64,000 nt of DNA. Source: Ceratopteris richardii. Taxonomy: Eukaryota > Streptophyta > Polypodiopsida > Polypodiales > Pteridaceae. The number at the start of each line of letters is the position of its first letter. The stretch's first letter is position 1. The stretch spans positions 185,475,855-185,539,854 of the forward strand of contig CM035413.1 in the NCBI GenBank assembly GCA_020310875.1, in the 5' to 3' direction. The translations under genes and the position numbers were made by a program. This document shows, one piece after another, positions 21,950-37,199 of this stretch. The notes beneath the pieces were generated by a model. The model did not search any database. It worked only from the letters and a program-made list of their open reading frames with translations, and had not been told where the DNA came from.

Positions 21950-24900
21950 ACATACATATGCATACATGCACACATATACACACATATACACACATAGACA
22001 CACACACACACACACAAATACACACACATATACACACATACACACATAGTGTTGCATACACACATGCACACATAATGCATACACATACACACACATATAC
22101 ACATACATATACACACACATACACACACACATACACACACACATATATGCATACACACACACATAGAGAGACATGCACACACATACAAATACATGCATAC
22201 ATATGCATACATAATGCATAATGCACATGCATACATACACATACATAATGCATATGCATACATAATGCACATGCATACATACACATTCATAATGCATACA
22301 CACACATATGCATACATAATGCATACACACACATATGCATACATACATGCATACACATACACACATAGAAACATACACACACATAGACACATAGACACAC
22401 ATAAACACATACACACTCATAGACACACACACACATACACATAGATGTGCACACAAATACACACACATATACACACACATAGACACATACACACATAATC
22501 ATGCATTCACACACATACACATGCATACACACATACACACACATATACACATACACACACATATATGAATACACACACACATAGAGATACATACACACAC
22601 ATACAGATACATGCATACATATGCATACATAATGCATATGCATATGCATATGCATACATACTTACTTACATGCATACATACACATACATAATGCATACAC
22701 ACACATACACACACCTATGCATACATACATGCATATACATTCACACATAGACACATACACACACATAGACACATACACACACATACACACTCATAGACAC
22801 GTAGCAACACATACACATAGACACACACACATACACACACACATATACACAAACACATACACACATACACACATAATGATGCATACACACACATAAACAT
22901 GCATACACATACATATGCATACATACATGCATACACATACACACATAGACACATACACACACATAAACACATACACACTCATAGATACACACACATACAC
23001 ATAGACACACACACATACACATAGACACACACACACATAGACACATACACACATAATGATGCATACACACACATACACATGCATACACACATACGGACAC
23101 ATATACACACACATACACACATACACACACACATAGAGAGACATACACACATATACACATACATGCATACATAATGCATATGCATATGCATACATACATA
23201 CTTACATGCATACATATTGCACATGCATAGATACATACACACACATAGACACATACACACACATAGACACATACACACACATAAACACATACACACTCAT
23301 AGATACACACACATACACATAGACACACACACACATACACGCACACACATACACGCACATATACACACACATACACACATACAGACACATATACACGCAC
23401 ATACACACACATATATGCATACACACACACATGGAGAGACATACACACACATACACATACATGCATACATATGCATACATGATGCATATGCATATGCATA
23501 CATACATGCATACATAATGCACATGCTTACATACACATACATAATGCATACACACACATATGCATACATAATGCATACACACACATATGCATACATAATG
23601 CATACACACACATACACACATATGCAAACATACATTCATACACATACACACATAGACACATACACATGTAGACACATATACACACATAAACACATACACA
23701 CTCATAGACACACACACATACACATAGACACACACATATACACACACATACACATAGACACATAGCGACATATACATATACACACACACATATACACACA
23801 CAAACATACACACATAGACACATACACACATAATGATGCATACACACACATACACATGCATACACACACATATGCATACATACATGCATACACATACACA
23901 CATAGACACATCCACACACATAGATACATACATACACATAAACACATACACACTCATAGACACACACACATACACATAGACACACACATATACACACACA
24001 TACACACATAATGATGCATACACACACATACACATGCATACACACATACAAACACATATACACACACATACACACACATATATGCATACACACACACATA
24101 CACACACATATATGCATACACACACACATAGAAAGACATACTCACACATACACATACATAATGCATACACACACATATGCATACATACATACATACATGC
24201 ATAAATACACATACATAATGCACACACACACATATGCATACATAATGCATACATAATGCATACACACACATATGCATACATACATGCATACACATACACA
24301 CATACACACACATACACACACATAAACACATACACACTCATAGATGCACACACATACACATAGACACACACACATACACACACATATACACACACACATA
24401 CACACACACATACACACACATACACACACACATACACACACACATACACACACACCTACACACACACATACACACATAGACACATACACACATAATGATG
24501 CACACACACACATACACATGCATACACACATACAGACACATATACACACACATACACACACACATAGAGAGACATACACACATATACACATACATGCATA
24601 CATATGCATACATATGCATACATAATGCATATGCATATGCATACATACATACTTACATGCATACATAATGCACATGCATAGATACATACACACACATAGA
24701 CACATACACACATACACACATACACACACATAAACACATACACACTCATAGATACACACACATACACACACACACACACACATACACGCACACACATACA
24801 CGCACATATACACACACATACACACATACAGACACATATACACACACATACACACACATATATGCATACACACACACATGGAGAGACATACACACATATA

Positions 24901-27190
24901 CACATACATGCATACATACGCATACATAATGCAAATGCATATGCATACATACATGCATACATAATGCACATGCTTACATACACATACATAATGCATACAC
25001 ACACATATGCATACATAAATTAAATGCATACACACAAATATGCATACATATGCATACACACACATACACACATATGCGAACATACATTCATACACATACA
25101 CACATAGACACATACACATGTAGACACATATACACACATAAACACATACACACTCATAGACACATAGCGACACATACATATACACACACAAACATACACA
25201 CATAGACACATACACACATAATGATGCATACACGCACATACACATGCATACACACACATATGCATACATACATGCATACACATACACACATAGACACATA
25301 TACACACATAGATACATACATACACATAAACACATACACACTCATAGACACACACACATACACATAGACACACACATATACACACACATACACACATAAT
25401 GATGCATACACACACATACACACATAATGATGCATACACACACATACACATGCATACACACATACAAACACATATACACACACACATACACACACATATA
25501 TGCATACACACACATAGAGAGACATACTCACACATACACATACATGCATACATACACATACATAATGCATACACACACATATGCATACATATATACATAC
25601 ATGCATACATACACATACATAATGCATACACAGACATATGCATACATAATGCATACATAATGCATACACACACATATGCATACATACATGCATACACATA
25701 CACACATACACACACATACACACACATAAACACATACACACTCATAGATACACACACATACACATAGACACACACACATACACACATAGACACATAAACA
25801 CATAATGATGCATACACACACATACACATGCATACACACATACACACACATACACACTTACATAGAGAGACATACACACATATACACATACATGCATACA
25901 TATGCATACATAATGCATATGCATATGCATACATACATACTTACATGTATACATATTGCACATGCATAGATACATACACACACATAGACACATACACACA
26001 TAGACACATACACACACATAAACACATACACACTCATAGATACACACACATACACATAGACACACACACATACACGCACACACATACACGCACATATACA
26101 CACACAGACACATACACAGATACAGACACATATACACACACATACACACACATATATGCATACACACACACATGGAGAGACATACACACACATACACATA
26201 CATGCATACATATGCATACATATGCATACATAATGCATATGCATATGCATACATACATGCATACATAATGCACATGCTTACATACACATACATAATGCAT
26301 ACACACACATATGCATACACAATGCATATGCATACACACACATATGCATACATAATGCATACACACACATACACACATATGCAAACATACATTCATACAC
26401 ATACACACATAGACACATAGACACATACACACGTAGACACATATACACACATACACACTCATAGACGCATAGCGACACATACATATACACACACAAACAT
26501 ACACACATAGACACATACACACATAATGATGCATACACGCACATACACATGCATACACACACATATGCATACATACATGCATACACATACACACATAGAC
26601 ACATACACACACATAGATACATACATACACATAAACACATACACACTCATAGACACACACACATACACATAGACACACACATATACACACACATACACAC
26701 ATAATGATGCATACACACACATACACATGCATACACACATACAAACACATATACACACACATATATGCATACACACACACATAGAGAGACATACTCACAC
26801 ATACACATACATGCGTACATACACATACATAATGCATACACACACATATGCATACATACATACATGCATACATACACATACATAATGCATACACACACAT
26901 ATGCATACATAATGCATACACACACATACACACACATATGCATACACACACATACACACACATATGCATACATACATGCATACACATACAGAGATACACA
27001 CACATAAACACATACACACTCATAGATGCACACACATACACATAGACACACACACATACACACATACACACATAATGATGCATACACACACATACACATG
27101 CATACACACATACACACACACATACACGCACATACATACACAGACATGCATACATACACATACTTAATGCATACACATCCATATGTACAT
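21950..27190. repeat. 5.2-kb CATACACA satellite field, left side of the CACTA element
   Basis: The plus strand is built from cacaca, cataca and atgcatac words for over 5 kb with almost no other sequence. A recognisable higher-order landmark (cacactcataga.acacacacatac) returns every 200-400 bp, for example near 22973, 23293, 23697, 23947, 24333, 24741, 25147, 25738, 26032 and 27016, so longer blocks have been duplicated within the field. Long open frames (up to about 417 codons, only C, V, Y, M or H, T, I residues) run on both strands and are artefacts of the repeat. Confidence 0.97.
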
Positions 27191-27236
27191 GTATATATAT
27201 TGATTTTTAACTATTTTGTTTTATATGTTAGGTATT

Positions 27237-27917
27237 ATGGATCATAGTAGAGAGAGAAAGGTGAAACTCACTCTCATAAAAAGTCTTATGAGAGCAAGAT
27301 TTTTGTATGATACTCTAGGGGCCATCATGTGTGATTACTCAAAGATGTCTGATGAGGAGCTGGACTATACGATCTAGATGCTTACCCAGCAATCAGACGA
27401 GGGCTCTTCTGCGTCTCGACATGCAGGAAGAGAGCTATCTGCTCATAGGTATGTTTTTTTTCATAAACTTTTTTAATGATATTATAACACATATTTTTAT
27501 TTATTTTTATCTATCTATTTTTAGGACACCTATATGACCTCCAATTCGTGATAGTAGAGCAGAGTTGCCTATGAGGACATGCATAGGTGCCTTAGGACTA
27601 GAGTGCGATATACAGCTAGAGGGGAACATTGTGTACATAGGGAATGGATTGGAGTTCAAGAGAAGAATGCGGGCACTATGCCACTCTTACCTGCGCTTTG
27701 TCCACTTACCATGGAAGTAAGTAAAAATTTTACATATAAATTGAAATAAATATCTTATGTTTTATTTACATTTTTTTTTTTTTTGTAGTGAGCATGATGA
27801 GAGGGATAAAAAATACGTACTTAGTTCACTTGAGACAGAGTTTGGGACAGGATGGTCGCTTAAGTGGTGTCTAAAAGAGATGCGAACACTTATGGCTCAT
27901 CGTCGCGATAATGCACG
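27237..27917 (+). pseudogene. CACTA accessory (TNPA/Ptta-like) gene, N-terminal exons, copy 1
   Basis: Three exons are inferred: 27237-27448 (donor GTATGT), 27525-27716 (acceptor TTTTAG, donor GTAAGT) and 27789-27917 (acceptor TTGTAG). Exon 1 encodes SRERKVKLTLIKSLMRAR, exon 2 a conserved block with GNIVYIGNGLEFKRRMRALC, exon 3 SSLETEFGTGWSLKWCLKEM. The last fits the block that precedes the Ptta/En/Spm transposase domain. A TAG in exon 1 is shared with the second copy at 40718. A TGA early in exon 2 is CGA in that copy, and the donor after exon 3 reads AT here but GT there. The missing C-terminal half is at 34592-35306. Confidence 0.7.
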
Positions 27918-27959
27918 ATATGCACTGCTTTTATGTATATATATGTGGATATGAGTATG

Positions 27960-29080
27960 TGTGTTTATGCATGTATGTATGTGTATGAGAGAGAGAGAGA
28001 GAGAAAAGAGTGAGACTAGAGGTATAAATACACGAATACACACACATATACATCATACATGCACATTTACACACATATACACATACATGCACATTTATAC
28101 ATACACACACATACATACACATTTTTACACACACATACACATGCGTGCAATTACACACATATAATGAATACACATAGACACATACACATACTCACATACA
28201 CATACACATACACATGCATAATTATATGTACACACACATAGACTCATATAATCATATGTACATGCATATATACACACACACACAACACATGACTATGCAC
28301 ATATAGATACACATACATACACAACACATGCATACGCATAAATAAATAAATAAATCCAATTTCAAAAATCCTAAATTAAAAACACTAATTTTGATATTAG
28401 GGTTTTAAAACCCCTAATTTAAAAACTCTAATTCAACAGTTTAGCCATATGTTTGAAGTATATGTACACATTGCATCTATTCCTCCGACGTCCTACTAGA
28501 GAGATGTATCTCCTCCCAACCTTATGCCTCTATATATAGCTACTCGAATCAACGAGGATCATAACATATATAAAGATATATACACATCATGTAGATACAG
28601 ATACATAAATATAAAATGGAGTAGATATATTATGCATCACACATACATGCCTAAATGCACACATGAATATATATACATGCATACATATCTACATGTACAC
28701 ATTTACACATAGACATGTATACATATATACATGTACACATCACATATACATGCCTACATGCACACATAAACATATATATACATGCCTACATGCACACATA
28801 AACATATATATACATGCATACATATTTACATGTACATATTTACACATAGACACATATACATATATACATGTACACAATTATAAACACTTGCATATATTCC
28901 ATGAATACATGAATATTTTACATAAATGCATATGCATATATACACATATGCATATTTAACACATGTATACATATATCACACACATGCAAACACATACATA
29001 TACATGAAATACATATATATGCATACTAACATATGTATACATATAATACACATGAATACACACACATATGCATACATACA
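27960..29080. repeat. Degenerate CATACACA/TACATATA field
   Basis: Looser CA/TA-rich repeats, with a short (GA)n at about 27987-28005 and (AATA)n at 28338-28353. Between 28354 and 28560 there is unique sequence with a palindrome (tagggttttaaaacccctaa, about 28401). The whole block recurs at 41420-42570. Confidence 0.88.
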
Positions 29081-32000
29081 TGATACAAATTTGCTCCTCG
29101 AAGATAAAGATATATATAAAATAATTAGGCATACCCACAAGCTTCATGTTCTAACTTAAAAGAACATGATTTCATCTCTCTACTAGGATTCATCGTTATT
29201 CAAGTTAATAAAAAAATCTATTATCTGATATCCATTCAGAAGCTTCAAGTTATTGATCGATAACTAGAGTAGAATTTACTATCTAATCTGCTCATATGTT
29301 TTCATTATTGCCATCATTTTGGTAAGACATCAATATAGTCTCATCTTCATTATCCTTATTGATTTCATTTATTTCTTCTATTGTTAAATCTATGTTCTCA
29401 TGAATCACATCATTTATTGATTGATTAATATCTATTTCTGGTAATTCCTCTTCTTCATCAGTAGATGTAGTATGTAGAGAATTATCCACTTCATCAAAAA
29501 GATTAGTATCATTATCACGTATAATGATTCTAATTTCTATTTCATATGTTGATGTATCAGTATCTGATGCTGAATCATCAAGAGGACTTTATTCGATCTC
29601 TCTAACAATAAACTATTCAAACAATGACCTACCCCTAGGTTTCACATGAATGACTTGCCACCAAGGATGAGCATGTGGGTTTTTATAAAAAAATGCTTGT
29701 TCAATATGCCTAGGAAGAATATATGGTTCTTTGGTAGATCGCATTACCTTGGAAGAATCAATTGCCCAAAACCCAGATAATTCCTTTCTTAATGTGGAAT
29801 TACTACTTTTATACTTGGCTCGAAACCAGTCAACCTTCAAAATGACCTATCAAAATATATAACAACAAAAACCCATTATTAGGTTTTTAAAAAAATAACT
29901 AACTCTATCACAAAAAATATAAACTTTTTTCTACATGTTTGAATGTACGAAATGAAATTTTGTAGATACCAACAATAGTTCCTACGTAACGAAGTTCGCT
30001 ATCTATAAGGTTCATGTCTTTTGAGCTAGCACGTGATAGTTGCTTGAAAGAAGCAACAATACTAGAATCCTCTGTTTTACCTAAAGAATCAATGGCTTTG
30101 ATTCTAATATGCTGTCCAAAAGCCCACATATTAGTGAACATTGGAGCCTGCAAAATAAATTCAATTAGTAAATAGAAACTAACATACATATATGAAAAAA
30201 ATAAAATATTATTTTAATAAAATTACCTTTCGTTCAGAGCCTATCATTAACTCTCTTTGCTCATCTGAGATTTCTTCATTATTTGCATTGGCACATTGCA
30301 AATGACTATATAGCCAATCCATGAAAGAATATATATCTGTAATCTCATTATTATCGAGATTACGTCTATATCTTTTGTTTTTTTGCATTTTACTTCAGAG
30401 ATTTTGAAGTTCCTCATACTCGCTAAGGAATGCTTGCATGCATTCGCTATTATATGCTACAAAAGTAGAAACATCATTATTTTCTTGAAAATTAAATAAG
30501 AATGGAGCCCCCTTACTTGATTATACCTCATCTATTATTTTTGAAGAAGACTGGTTGGTCCATGCACGTGGAGCTTCTTCATGAACTCTTTCAAGGTACT
30601 CACTAACGTAATACATGCACTCTTCAAGCATCCAACCCTTTGTCATGGATCCTTCTGGTTTCGCTCTTTGTCGCACATAACCTTTTAATATTCCCATAAA
30701 TTGCTCGACCCAAAACATCCATCAAGTGTTGACAACACCTACAATCTCTATTTCATCTACAAGATGGACTAATAAATGAACCTGAATATCAAAAAAAGAG
30801 GTAGGAAGTTCTTTCTCCATCAAACACAGTAGCTCTTTGCATTCACGTTTTTTTTGTGGGATCGAGTTTTTGTCAATCTCTTTGGATGTAATCCACCTAT
30901 ACATATCATAAAAACAATTATAAAGAAGTTAATTAAAAAATAAAAGATATCCAATATTCATACATATTAAATACAAAAGTATCATAATTACCTTATAAGT
31001 GATCCAAGACGATAGATCACATCTCGTACTACTTTCGTTGTACATCCATCAAGAACCAAAGGTAAAATATGTTTCAAAAAGTTACGCGAGTCATGGGTCT
31101 TTAACCTAGATAAGCTCTTATCATCCATAGTAGACATGTTTTGAAAAGATGCTCCATATCCTGTAGGAGTCTTAATCAATTGAATTCTATTGTTGATAGT
31201 CTATATCTCTTTTGTTGTAAGTACCCAAGGAGCAAGTGCATAAGTCGTTTCTTGTCGATGTCTATCAAAATTTGGCCATAACGTTGGTTTGGATTTTTGA
31301 TCTTTCAAATCATTCCTTGATGTTGTGGTATCTTTTAGTCCAAGAAGATGCTTCCATAGTGAATAACCAATATTTTTGAATATATGCATAGGATCAAGAA
31401 GATGACATACTTTTAACTCTTTCCAATACTCCAAAGAATACCATATTGATATGTTCTCTACGAGTGCCAATTTTCCTTTACCTCTGTTCACATACTCATT
31501 ATCTGAATCATCACTGAAGATTTCTGATTCTGGATCTATCAGAGGTCCATCTGTCCATTTTTTATACCAATCCATAAGCATCATAGGTTTTGGACACTAA
31601 CGTGTTTCAAGATTTCCATTAAAATGTATCGCTTCTCTTTTAGATCTTAATGGATGATCATCAGGCAAGAATCGTCGTTGTCGAAGATAAATATTTTTGT
31701 TGAGATTCTTACTATAGATTGATCTCAAACAATCACCACAATATGGACAAGCTTTATAACCCTTAGTAAATATTCCTGCATCATGAAAATGATAAAAATA
31801 TAATTAGATTAAATCATATTTATTTACATGCATATTGAATAAAAAAATTACATCAATACCTGAACAAACACCATATCCTAGAAAATCATGAATAGTCCAA
31901 GCCATAATACCACGAACCGTAATATGTCTTTCATTGATGCTTTTCGATACATCAATGACATTAAAACCTCTCCATAACTCTTGAAGATCGTCAATGAGAG

Positions 32001-32641
32001 GAGCAAGATATATATTCATATCTTTAACTTGTCTTTTGTCTGGGATAAAAAGTGAAAGCATTAAGTGTTCCTTTTTAATGCTAAGATATGGCATAAGATT
32101 GTAGTTTATGACTACCACTGGCCATGTTGACCATTTACTAGATTTCATGGAGAATGGATTAACCCCATCTAATGCAACTCCTAACTTTAGATTCTGTGGA
32201 TTTTGTGCAAATTCAGGCCATGTAGAATCAATATGCTGAAAAGCAACACTATCATGAGGAACTTTGATTATTCCATCAGTACTTTTGTGATCATGTCCCA
32301 AAGTCAAAAGCTTTGATAATCGGGGCTTTGAAATCTATGTCTAATCCATGGAGCCAATGGAAAATGTCTCTATACCTTTTTTGGGATTTTACCTTCTTTG
32401 CCCTTATATCGAGGAGATTGACATGCAATATTCACCTCTATATAAAATACAATCGTTAGGACATGCATGTATACATTGATAATCTATACCAAGATTGTTG
32501 ATTATCTTCTTCATTTCATCATGTGAGGTAGGAAGAATAATCTGACTTGGTAAAAACTTTTCAGATAATAACCTGTAAGTTTATCAAAAAAAGATATATT
32601 AAAAAAAGTAAATAAATAAATATACATACATACATACATAT

Positions 32642-32764
<123 letters not shown>

Positions 32765-32793
32765 TATAATTTTATATATGTGTATGCTTATGT

Positions 32794-33590
32794 GCATCTT
32801 TCAAAATATTCGTGAAAAATATGATTGTTTTGGATGGAAGGATACGATTGTTTGTTTTGGAGGATATGAAGTATGTACCTTCATTGAATGATTTGTCGAT
32901 TCTATCATATGTTCAGTTTGAAAGTGTGAGAAACGGGTTTATAACTGCTATTCAAAGAATTTGTCACTTTTTATAGGCCATATGATGGTGATGTGCATGA
33001 ATCGCATGCACAGAGGTTACTCAAGATAGAGCAACCTGATTATAAGGGACTAGTGCCAACAGGATTCCTGGGGTATGTAGTAAACCTCTTGCATGTCAAT
33101 GATGATCATCTGAACTTTAGGGTACAAAGTGGAAATCATGGTGGCTTGAGAGGATCACTTTTATACACCTTGTTCAAAGAACTTCAGGTTTATGACACTG
33201 AAGTTTTTTTAACAAGCTGTATAAAAGTGATCCTCTCAAGCCACCATGATTTCCACTTTGTATCCTAAAGTTCATATGCTCATCATTGACATGCAAGAGG
33301 TTTACTACATACTCCAAGAATCCTGCTAGCACTAGTTCATTATAATCAGATTGCTCTATCTTGAGTAACCTCTGTGCATGCGATTCATCCAGGTCACCAT
33401 TGTATGGCCTATAAACAGTGCCAAATACTTTGAATAGCAATTATAAATCTGCTTCTAACACTTTCAAACTGAACATATGATAGAATCGACAAATCATTCA
33501 ATGAAGGTACATACTTCATATCCTCCAAAACAAACAATTGTATCCTGCCATCCAAACAATCAAATTTTTCGTGAATATTTTGGAAGATGC
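32794..33590. repeat. Near-perfect inverted repeat, 394-bp arms, 10-nt loop, made of a coding fragment
   Basis: The left arm (32794-33187) and right arm (33198-33590) are reverse complements with scattered mismatches, meeting at cttcag-N10-ctgaag. Each arm, read from the outside inward, encodes the same protein piece: [18 protein letters not shown], then (after a frameshift) ESHAQRLLKIEQPDYKGLVP, TGFLGYVVNLLHVNDDHLNF and GGLRGSLLYTLFKELQVYDT. It is not part of a CACTA transposase. It resembles, from memory only, the region of plant SMC-hinge-type proteins (GMI1/DMS3 relatives) that reads GF.GYAVN...GLRETLFY.LF..LQVY. It lies in the intron between transposase exons 1 and 2, so a transcript of either strand would form a long hairpin. 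Confidence 0.85.
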
Positions 33591-33724
33591 ATTAATAGTT
33601 TTAAAAGATGCGTGGACAAAAAGTGTCCATTCAATTCAAGTTCTTGTTCTTACCTTATCTAAAGTAAGAATAAAAACCTGCATTGAATGCTGCCCATCCT
33701 TTAAAATTATTTTCCCATCCTTCA

Positions 33725-33840
33725 AAATGTGTGTATATGTGTGTATGTTTATATGTCTATATATGTTTATATGTGTATATGCATTCATGTATATTATGTG
33801 TATGTTTATATATGCATATATTTATATATAATATATTTAT
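33725..33840. repeat. TGTATATG field, small
   Basis: Plus-strand TG/TA repeats, the reverse complement of the words in the left field. Confidence 0.85.
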
Positions 33841-34361
33841 GCAGATATATATAAATAGATAGAAAATTGGAAATTATACGTTAATAGTGTCGAAACAGAT
33901 AGATTACTCCATCCAACACTATTTTGAAGGTTGAGAATAAGTAAGCTCGCACTTAGTTGTGTCAAACGACTTCCTTCATATACATGCTTTAGACATTCCT
34001 CTCGAAGATATTTCTCATTTTTAAAAATATCAATGCTCTCAGTGTCATTTTGATACCAATCCTCAATAAAACCTACCATGCCATCATCTTCATCATTGTC
34101 ACACAAATCTTGTATTTTATCGTCTTTTGAATATAGATCTTTCAAATTTGCATATTGCACATGATTAGTTTTGTGTAGCCTCCTCATGGAAGCTTCTGAT
34201 AAATGAGGTCTTACTGGTAATTGTGAATGTTGTGGAGGAATATCATCAACATCATACGTTGGAATCTACACATATAAATAAAATTCATTAGTATTCCTTA
34301 AATGATTAAAAAGTAAACTTTAAATATAAAATTAAGTATATAACTTATTAAATATGGATAA

Positions 34362-34560
34362 ATGCATGTATTTTGTATGAATGCGTGTATATGCATGCAA
34401 GTGTGTGTACGTATGTATGTGGATATGTATATGTGTGTTTATGTTATATGTACGTATATGTGTATATATATACATATATGTATGCATATATGTTTGCATG
34501 TATATGTGTATATGGGTATGTGTATGTGTATGTGTGTGTATATATGTGTATGTATTCTGA
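34362..34560. repeat. TGTATATG field
   Basis: Plus strand made of tgtatg, tgtgta and tatatg words. Short M/C/Y/V-rich frames within it are artefacts. Confidence 0.9.
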
Positions 34561-34591
34561 TTTTCTTTTATGTTTGAGATTTAATTAATAG

Positions 34592-35306
34592 GAGATATGG
34601 TATGGTGGAAAAAAATAAGAGGCGAGCTAACATAACACCTGAGACGTGGCAGTTTTTTTCGTAGACAGCTACGTCTTAAGGAGTCATTTCCTCAGCAGAA
34701 GGTACACAAATTAATAGTTTATATTTATAATTTTTATATATTTTATTGATTTTTTACATTTAATTTATGTATTTTTTTTCTTGAATAAACAAGTTACTGC
34801 AAAGAAGAGAGTGGAGTCGGGTCACACATCGCACCTATGCCAAATGGGCCATAATGGTTTTGTAGCCACATTTGTAAGTATATGTGTTATTGTGAGTATA
34901 TTTTTTATTTTAGTTAAAATGCAAGCAACTAATCTTTTTTATTTGTTTCAATGCAGCGGAAGGATTATGGCCGATATCCTATGAAACATGAGATCGAGTA
35001 TGCTACATATTTTGGATATCGGCATTTGAGCGAGTATATGCAAGATCATCCTGATGCCTTTTGAGTATTATTAAATTTTATATAATTATTTTATTTTTAT
35101 GAATGGTTTAATTGTTTTTTTATTTATGTTTGTTATATGTAATACAGGAGTATGATGGAGAGACAAATATGGATGAAGTGGAGAGACACACACAAGAGGG
35201 ACGATCTCAATCGTGGCAGGATGATCATGACGATGAGGATGAGGAAGATCAAGATGATCATGATATTGCTAATGATGATGATGATCATGATGATGATGAT
35301 GATTAG
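34592..35306 (+). pseudogene. CACTA accessory (TNPA/Ptta-like) gene, C-terminal exons, copy 1
   Basis: Four exons are inferred: 34592-34701 (donor GTACAC), 34794-34873 (acceptor AACAAG, donor GTAAGT), 34957-35064 (acceptor TGCAG) and 35148-35306 (acceptor ATACAG, stop TAG 35304). They encode RRANITPETWQFF, AKKRVESGHTSHLCQMGHNG, KDYGRYPMKHEIEYATYFGY and an Asp-rich tail (ANDDDDHDDDDD). The Lys/Arg-rich stretch before a conserved G-H block and the G..P...E.(F/Y)..T segment fit the Ptta/En/Spm accessory protein. A frameshift sits in the T-run at about 34657, and a TGA ends exon 3 next to the donor. Strand and order match the exons at 27237-27917, so they are probably one gene split by a 6.7-kb intron that contains the transposase gene. 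Confidence 0.68.
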
Positions 35307-35366
35307 GATTTTAGTTGATTATGACATTGGATTATATGTATTTACATTGATATATATATATATATA

Positions 35367-35367
35367 T

Positions 35368-35418
<51 letters not shown>

Positions 35419-35419
35419 T
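35367..35419. repeat. (TTTA)n microsatellite
   Basis: About 13 perfect TTTA units. Confidence 0.97.
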
Positions 35420-35520
35420 CTATATATTTTTCATTTCAGCTATGTTTTGAATTGTGTGTATGGTATTAAGTAACGACGAGCTTTGTTCTATTGATTGTTA
35501 TTATTGTTTATATTAAGCAT

Positions 35521-36390
35521 GTGTTTTAATACTTTAATTATATAATTCATTCATATGTGTGTACCTAAGTGTATATGTATGTGTGTATATGTATGTATGT
35601 GCATGTGTATGTGTGTGTATATGTATGTATGTGCATGTGCATGTGTAAGTGTATATGTGTGTATGAGTATCTGCATGTGCATGTGTATGTGTGTGTATAT
35701 GTATGTGCATGTATATGTGTAACTCTATGTGTATATGTGTGTATGTGCATATATATGTGTATATGTAGGTATGTGCATGTGTATATGTGTTTTAATACTT
35801 TAATTATATAATTCATTCATATGTGTGTACCTAAGTGTATATGTATGTGTGTGTATATATATGTATGTGCATGTGTATGTGTGTGTATATGTATGTATGT
35901 GCATGTGCATGTGTAAGTGTATATGTGTGTATGAGTATGTGCATGTGCATGTGTATGTGTGTGTATATGTATGTGCATGTATATGTATAACTCTATGTGT
36001 ATATGTGTGTATGTGCATGTATATGTGTATATGTAGGTATGTGCATGTGTGTGTGCATGTGTATATGTGCTTTAATACTTTAATTATATAATTCATTCAT
36101 ATGTGTGTACCTAAGTGTATATGTATGTGTGTGTATATGTATATATGTGCATCTGTATGTGTGTGTATATGTATGTATGTGCATGTGCATGTGTAAGTGC
36201 ATATGTGTGTATGAGTATGTGCATGTGCATGTGTAAGTGTATATGTGTGTATGAGTATCTGCATGTGCATGTGTATATGTGTGTATATGTATGTGCATGT
36301 ATATGTGTAACTCTATGTGTATATGTGTGTATGTCAATGTATATGTGTATATGTAGGTATGTGCATGTGTGTGTGCATGTGTATATGTAT
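35521..36390. repeat. Higher-order tandem repeat of TG-rich units (about 266-320 bp, three copies)
   Basis: A landmark gtg(t/c)tttaatactttaatta begins units at 35521, 35787 and 36067. Each continues with tgtgtgtacctaagtgtat and then TG/TA words. Unit lengths are 266, 280 and about 320 bp. It is the right-side counterpart, in opposite sense, of the CA field at 21950-27190. Confidence 0.92.
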
Positions 36391-36563
36391 GTGTATGTAT
36401 GTGCATATATATGTGTATATATGTGTATAATGTATGTATATGCATGTGTATATGTATTCCACATGCATGTGTATGTGGATGCATTTCCATTTGCATCCAT
36501 GTGCATGCATGTGAATGTGCATGCATGGGGATGTGCATATACATGTATTTGCGTATATGTTAA

Positions 36564-36651
<88 letters not shown>

Positions 36652-36800
36652 ATAATGCATGCATGTAAGTCTTTTTATGTGGTTGTACAAATGTTTGTGC
36701 ATATGCATGTGTATATGTGTGTATGTGTAAGTGTATGTGCACATGTATCTATGTGTATATATGTGTGTGGATGTGCATGTGTATATGTGTATATTTGTGA
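36391..36800. repeat. TG-rich field with a (TA)n run
   Basis: Continues the TG/TA words to about 36800. A pure TA run of about 77 bp occupies 36572-36648. Confidence 0.93.
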
Positions 36801-36979
36801 AAATGCATCTTCATCATGTATAAGTGTATTAAGTGCATATCAATAAGTGTGAATATGCTATCTAATGAAAATAACACAATTCAAATGATATACAAACAAT
36901 AGAAATTGTACTTACAATAGTTAGCCATACTTTTTGCTTGGTTAGCTTCTTGAATAACCTCCAATAAAGAGAGAAAGAA

Positions 36980-37003
36980 GAGAGAGAGAGAGAGAGAGAG
37001 AGA
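36980..37003. repeat. (GA)n microsatellite
   Basis: AG repeats within a wider purine-rich stretch (36965-37060), mirroring the (GA)n at the left end of the element. Confidence 0.9.
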
Positions 37004-37199
37004 ATTCAAAGAGAGAAAGATGTGGAAAGAGAGAAACAGAGACAAAGGGAGACAATAAGAGAGAGCTTAAGCAAAACAACAATCCTGCATATACTTGCTT
37101 TAGCTCGTAAGCACAGCGCAATTGCGAACGTTGGAGAGCTCTTCGATCAGATGTGTGAAGATGCCGATCGAAGAGCCTCCAACATTTTAATTTTTTTCC

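Noticed and set aside
21776-27182. Many long open frames (up to about 417 codons) on both strands in the CA/TG fields
   Set aside because: They translate CA/TG/TA repeats in every frame into C-V-Y-M or H-T-I strings, have no domain and exist only because the words lack stops in those frames.
21950-27190. Regular repeats that might suggest a CRISPR array
   Set aside because: No constant repeat with unique spacers; the whole stretch is low-complexity and in a plant transposon.
28399-28421. Telomere-like TTAGGG motif
   Set aside because: It is one TTAGGG inside a short palindrome (tagggttttaaaacccctaa), present in both CACTA copies, with no tandem TTTAGGG repeat.
35152-35469. 105-codon frame rich in M, I, D
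   Set aside because: Out-of-frame reading of the GAT repeat at the end of the accessory gene and of the (TTTA)n run; the in-frame Asp-rich exon 35148-35306 is preferred.
34373-36846. Long M-Y-V-C frames on the right side of the CACTA element
   Set aside because: Microsatellite frames of the TG fields.
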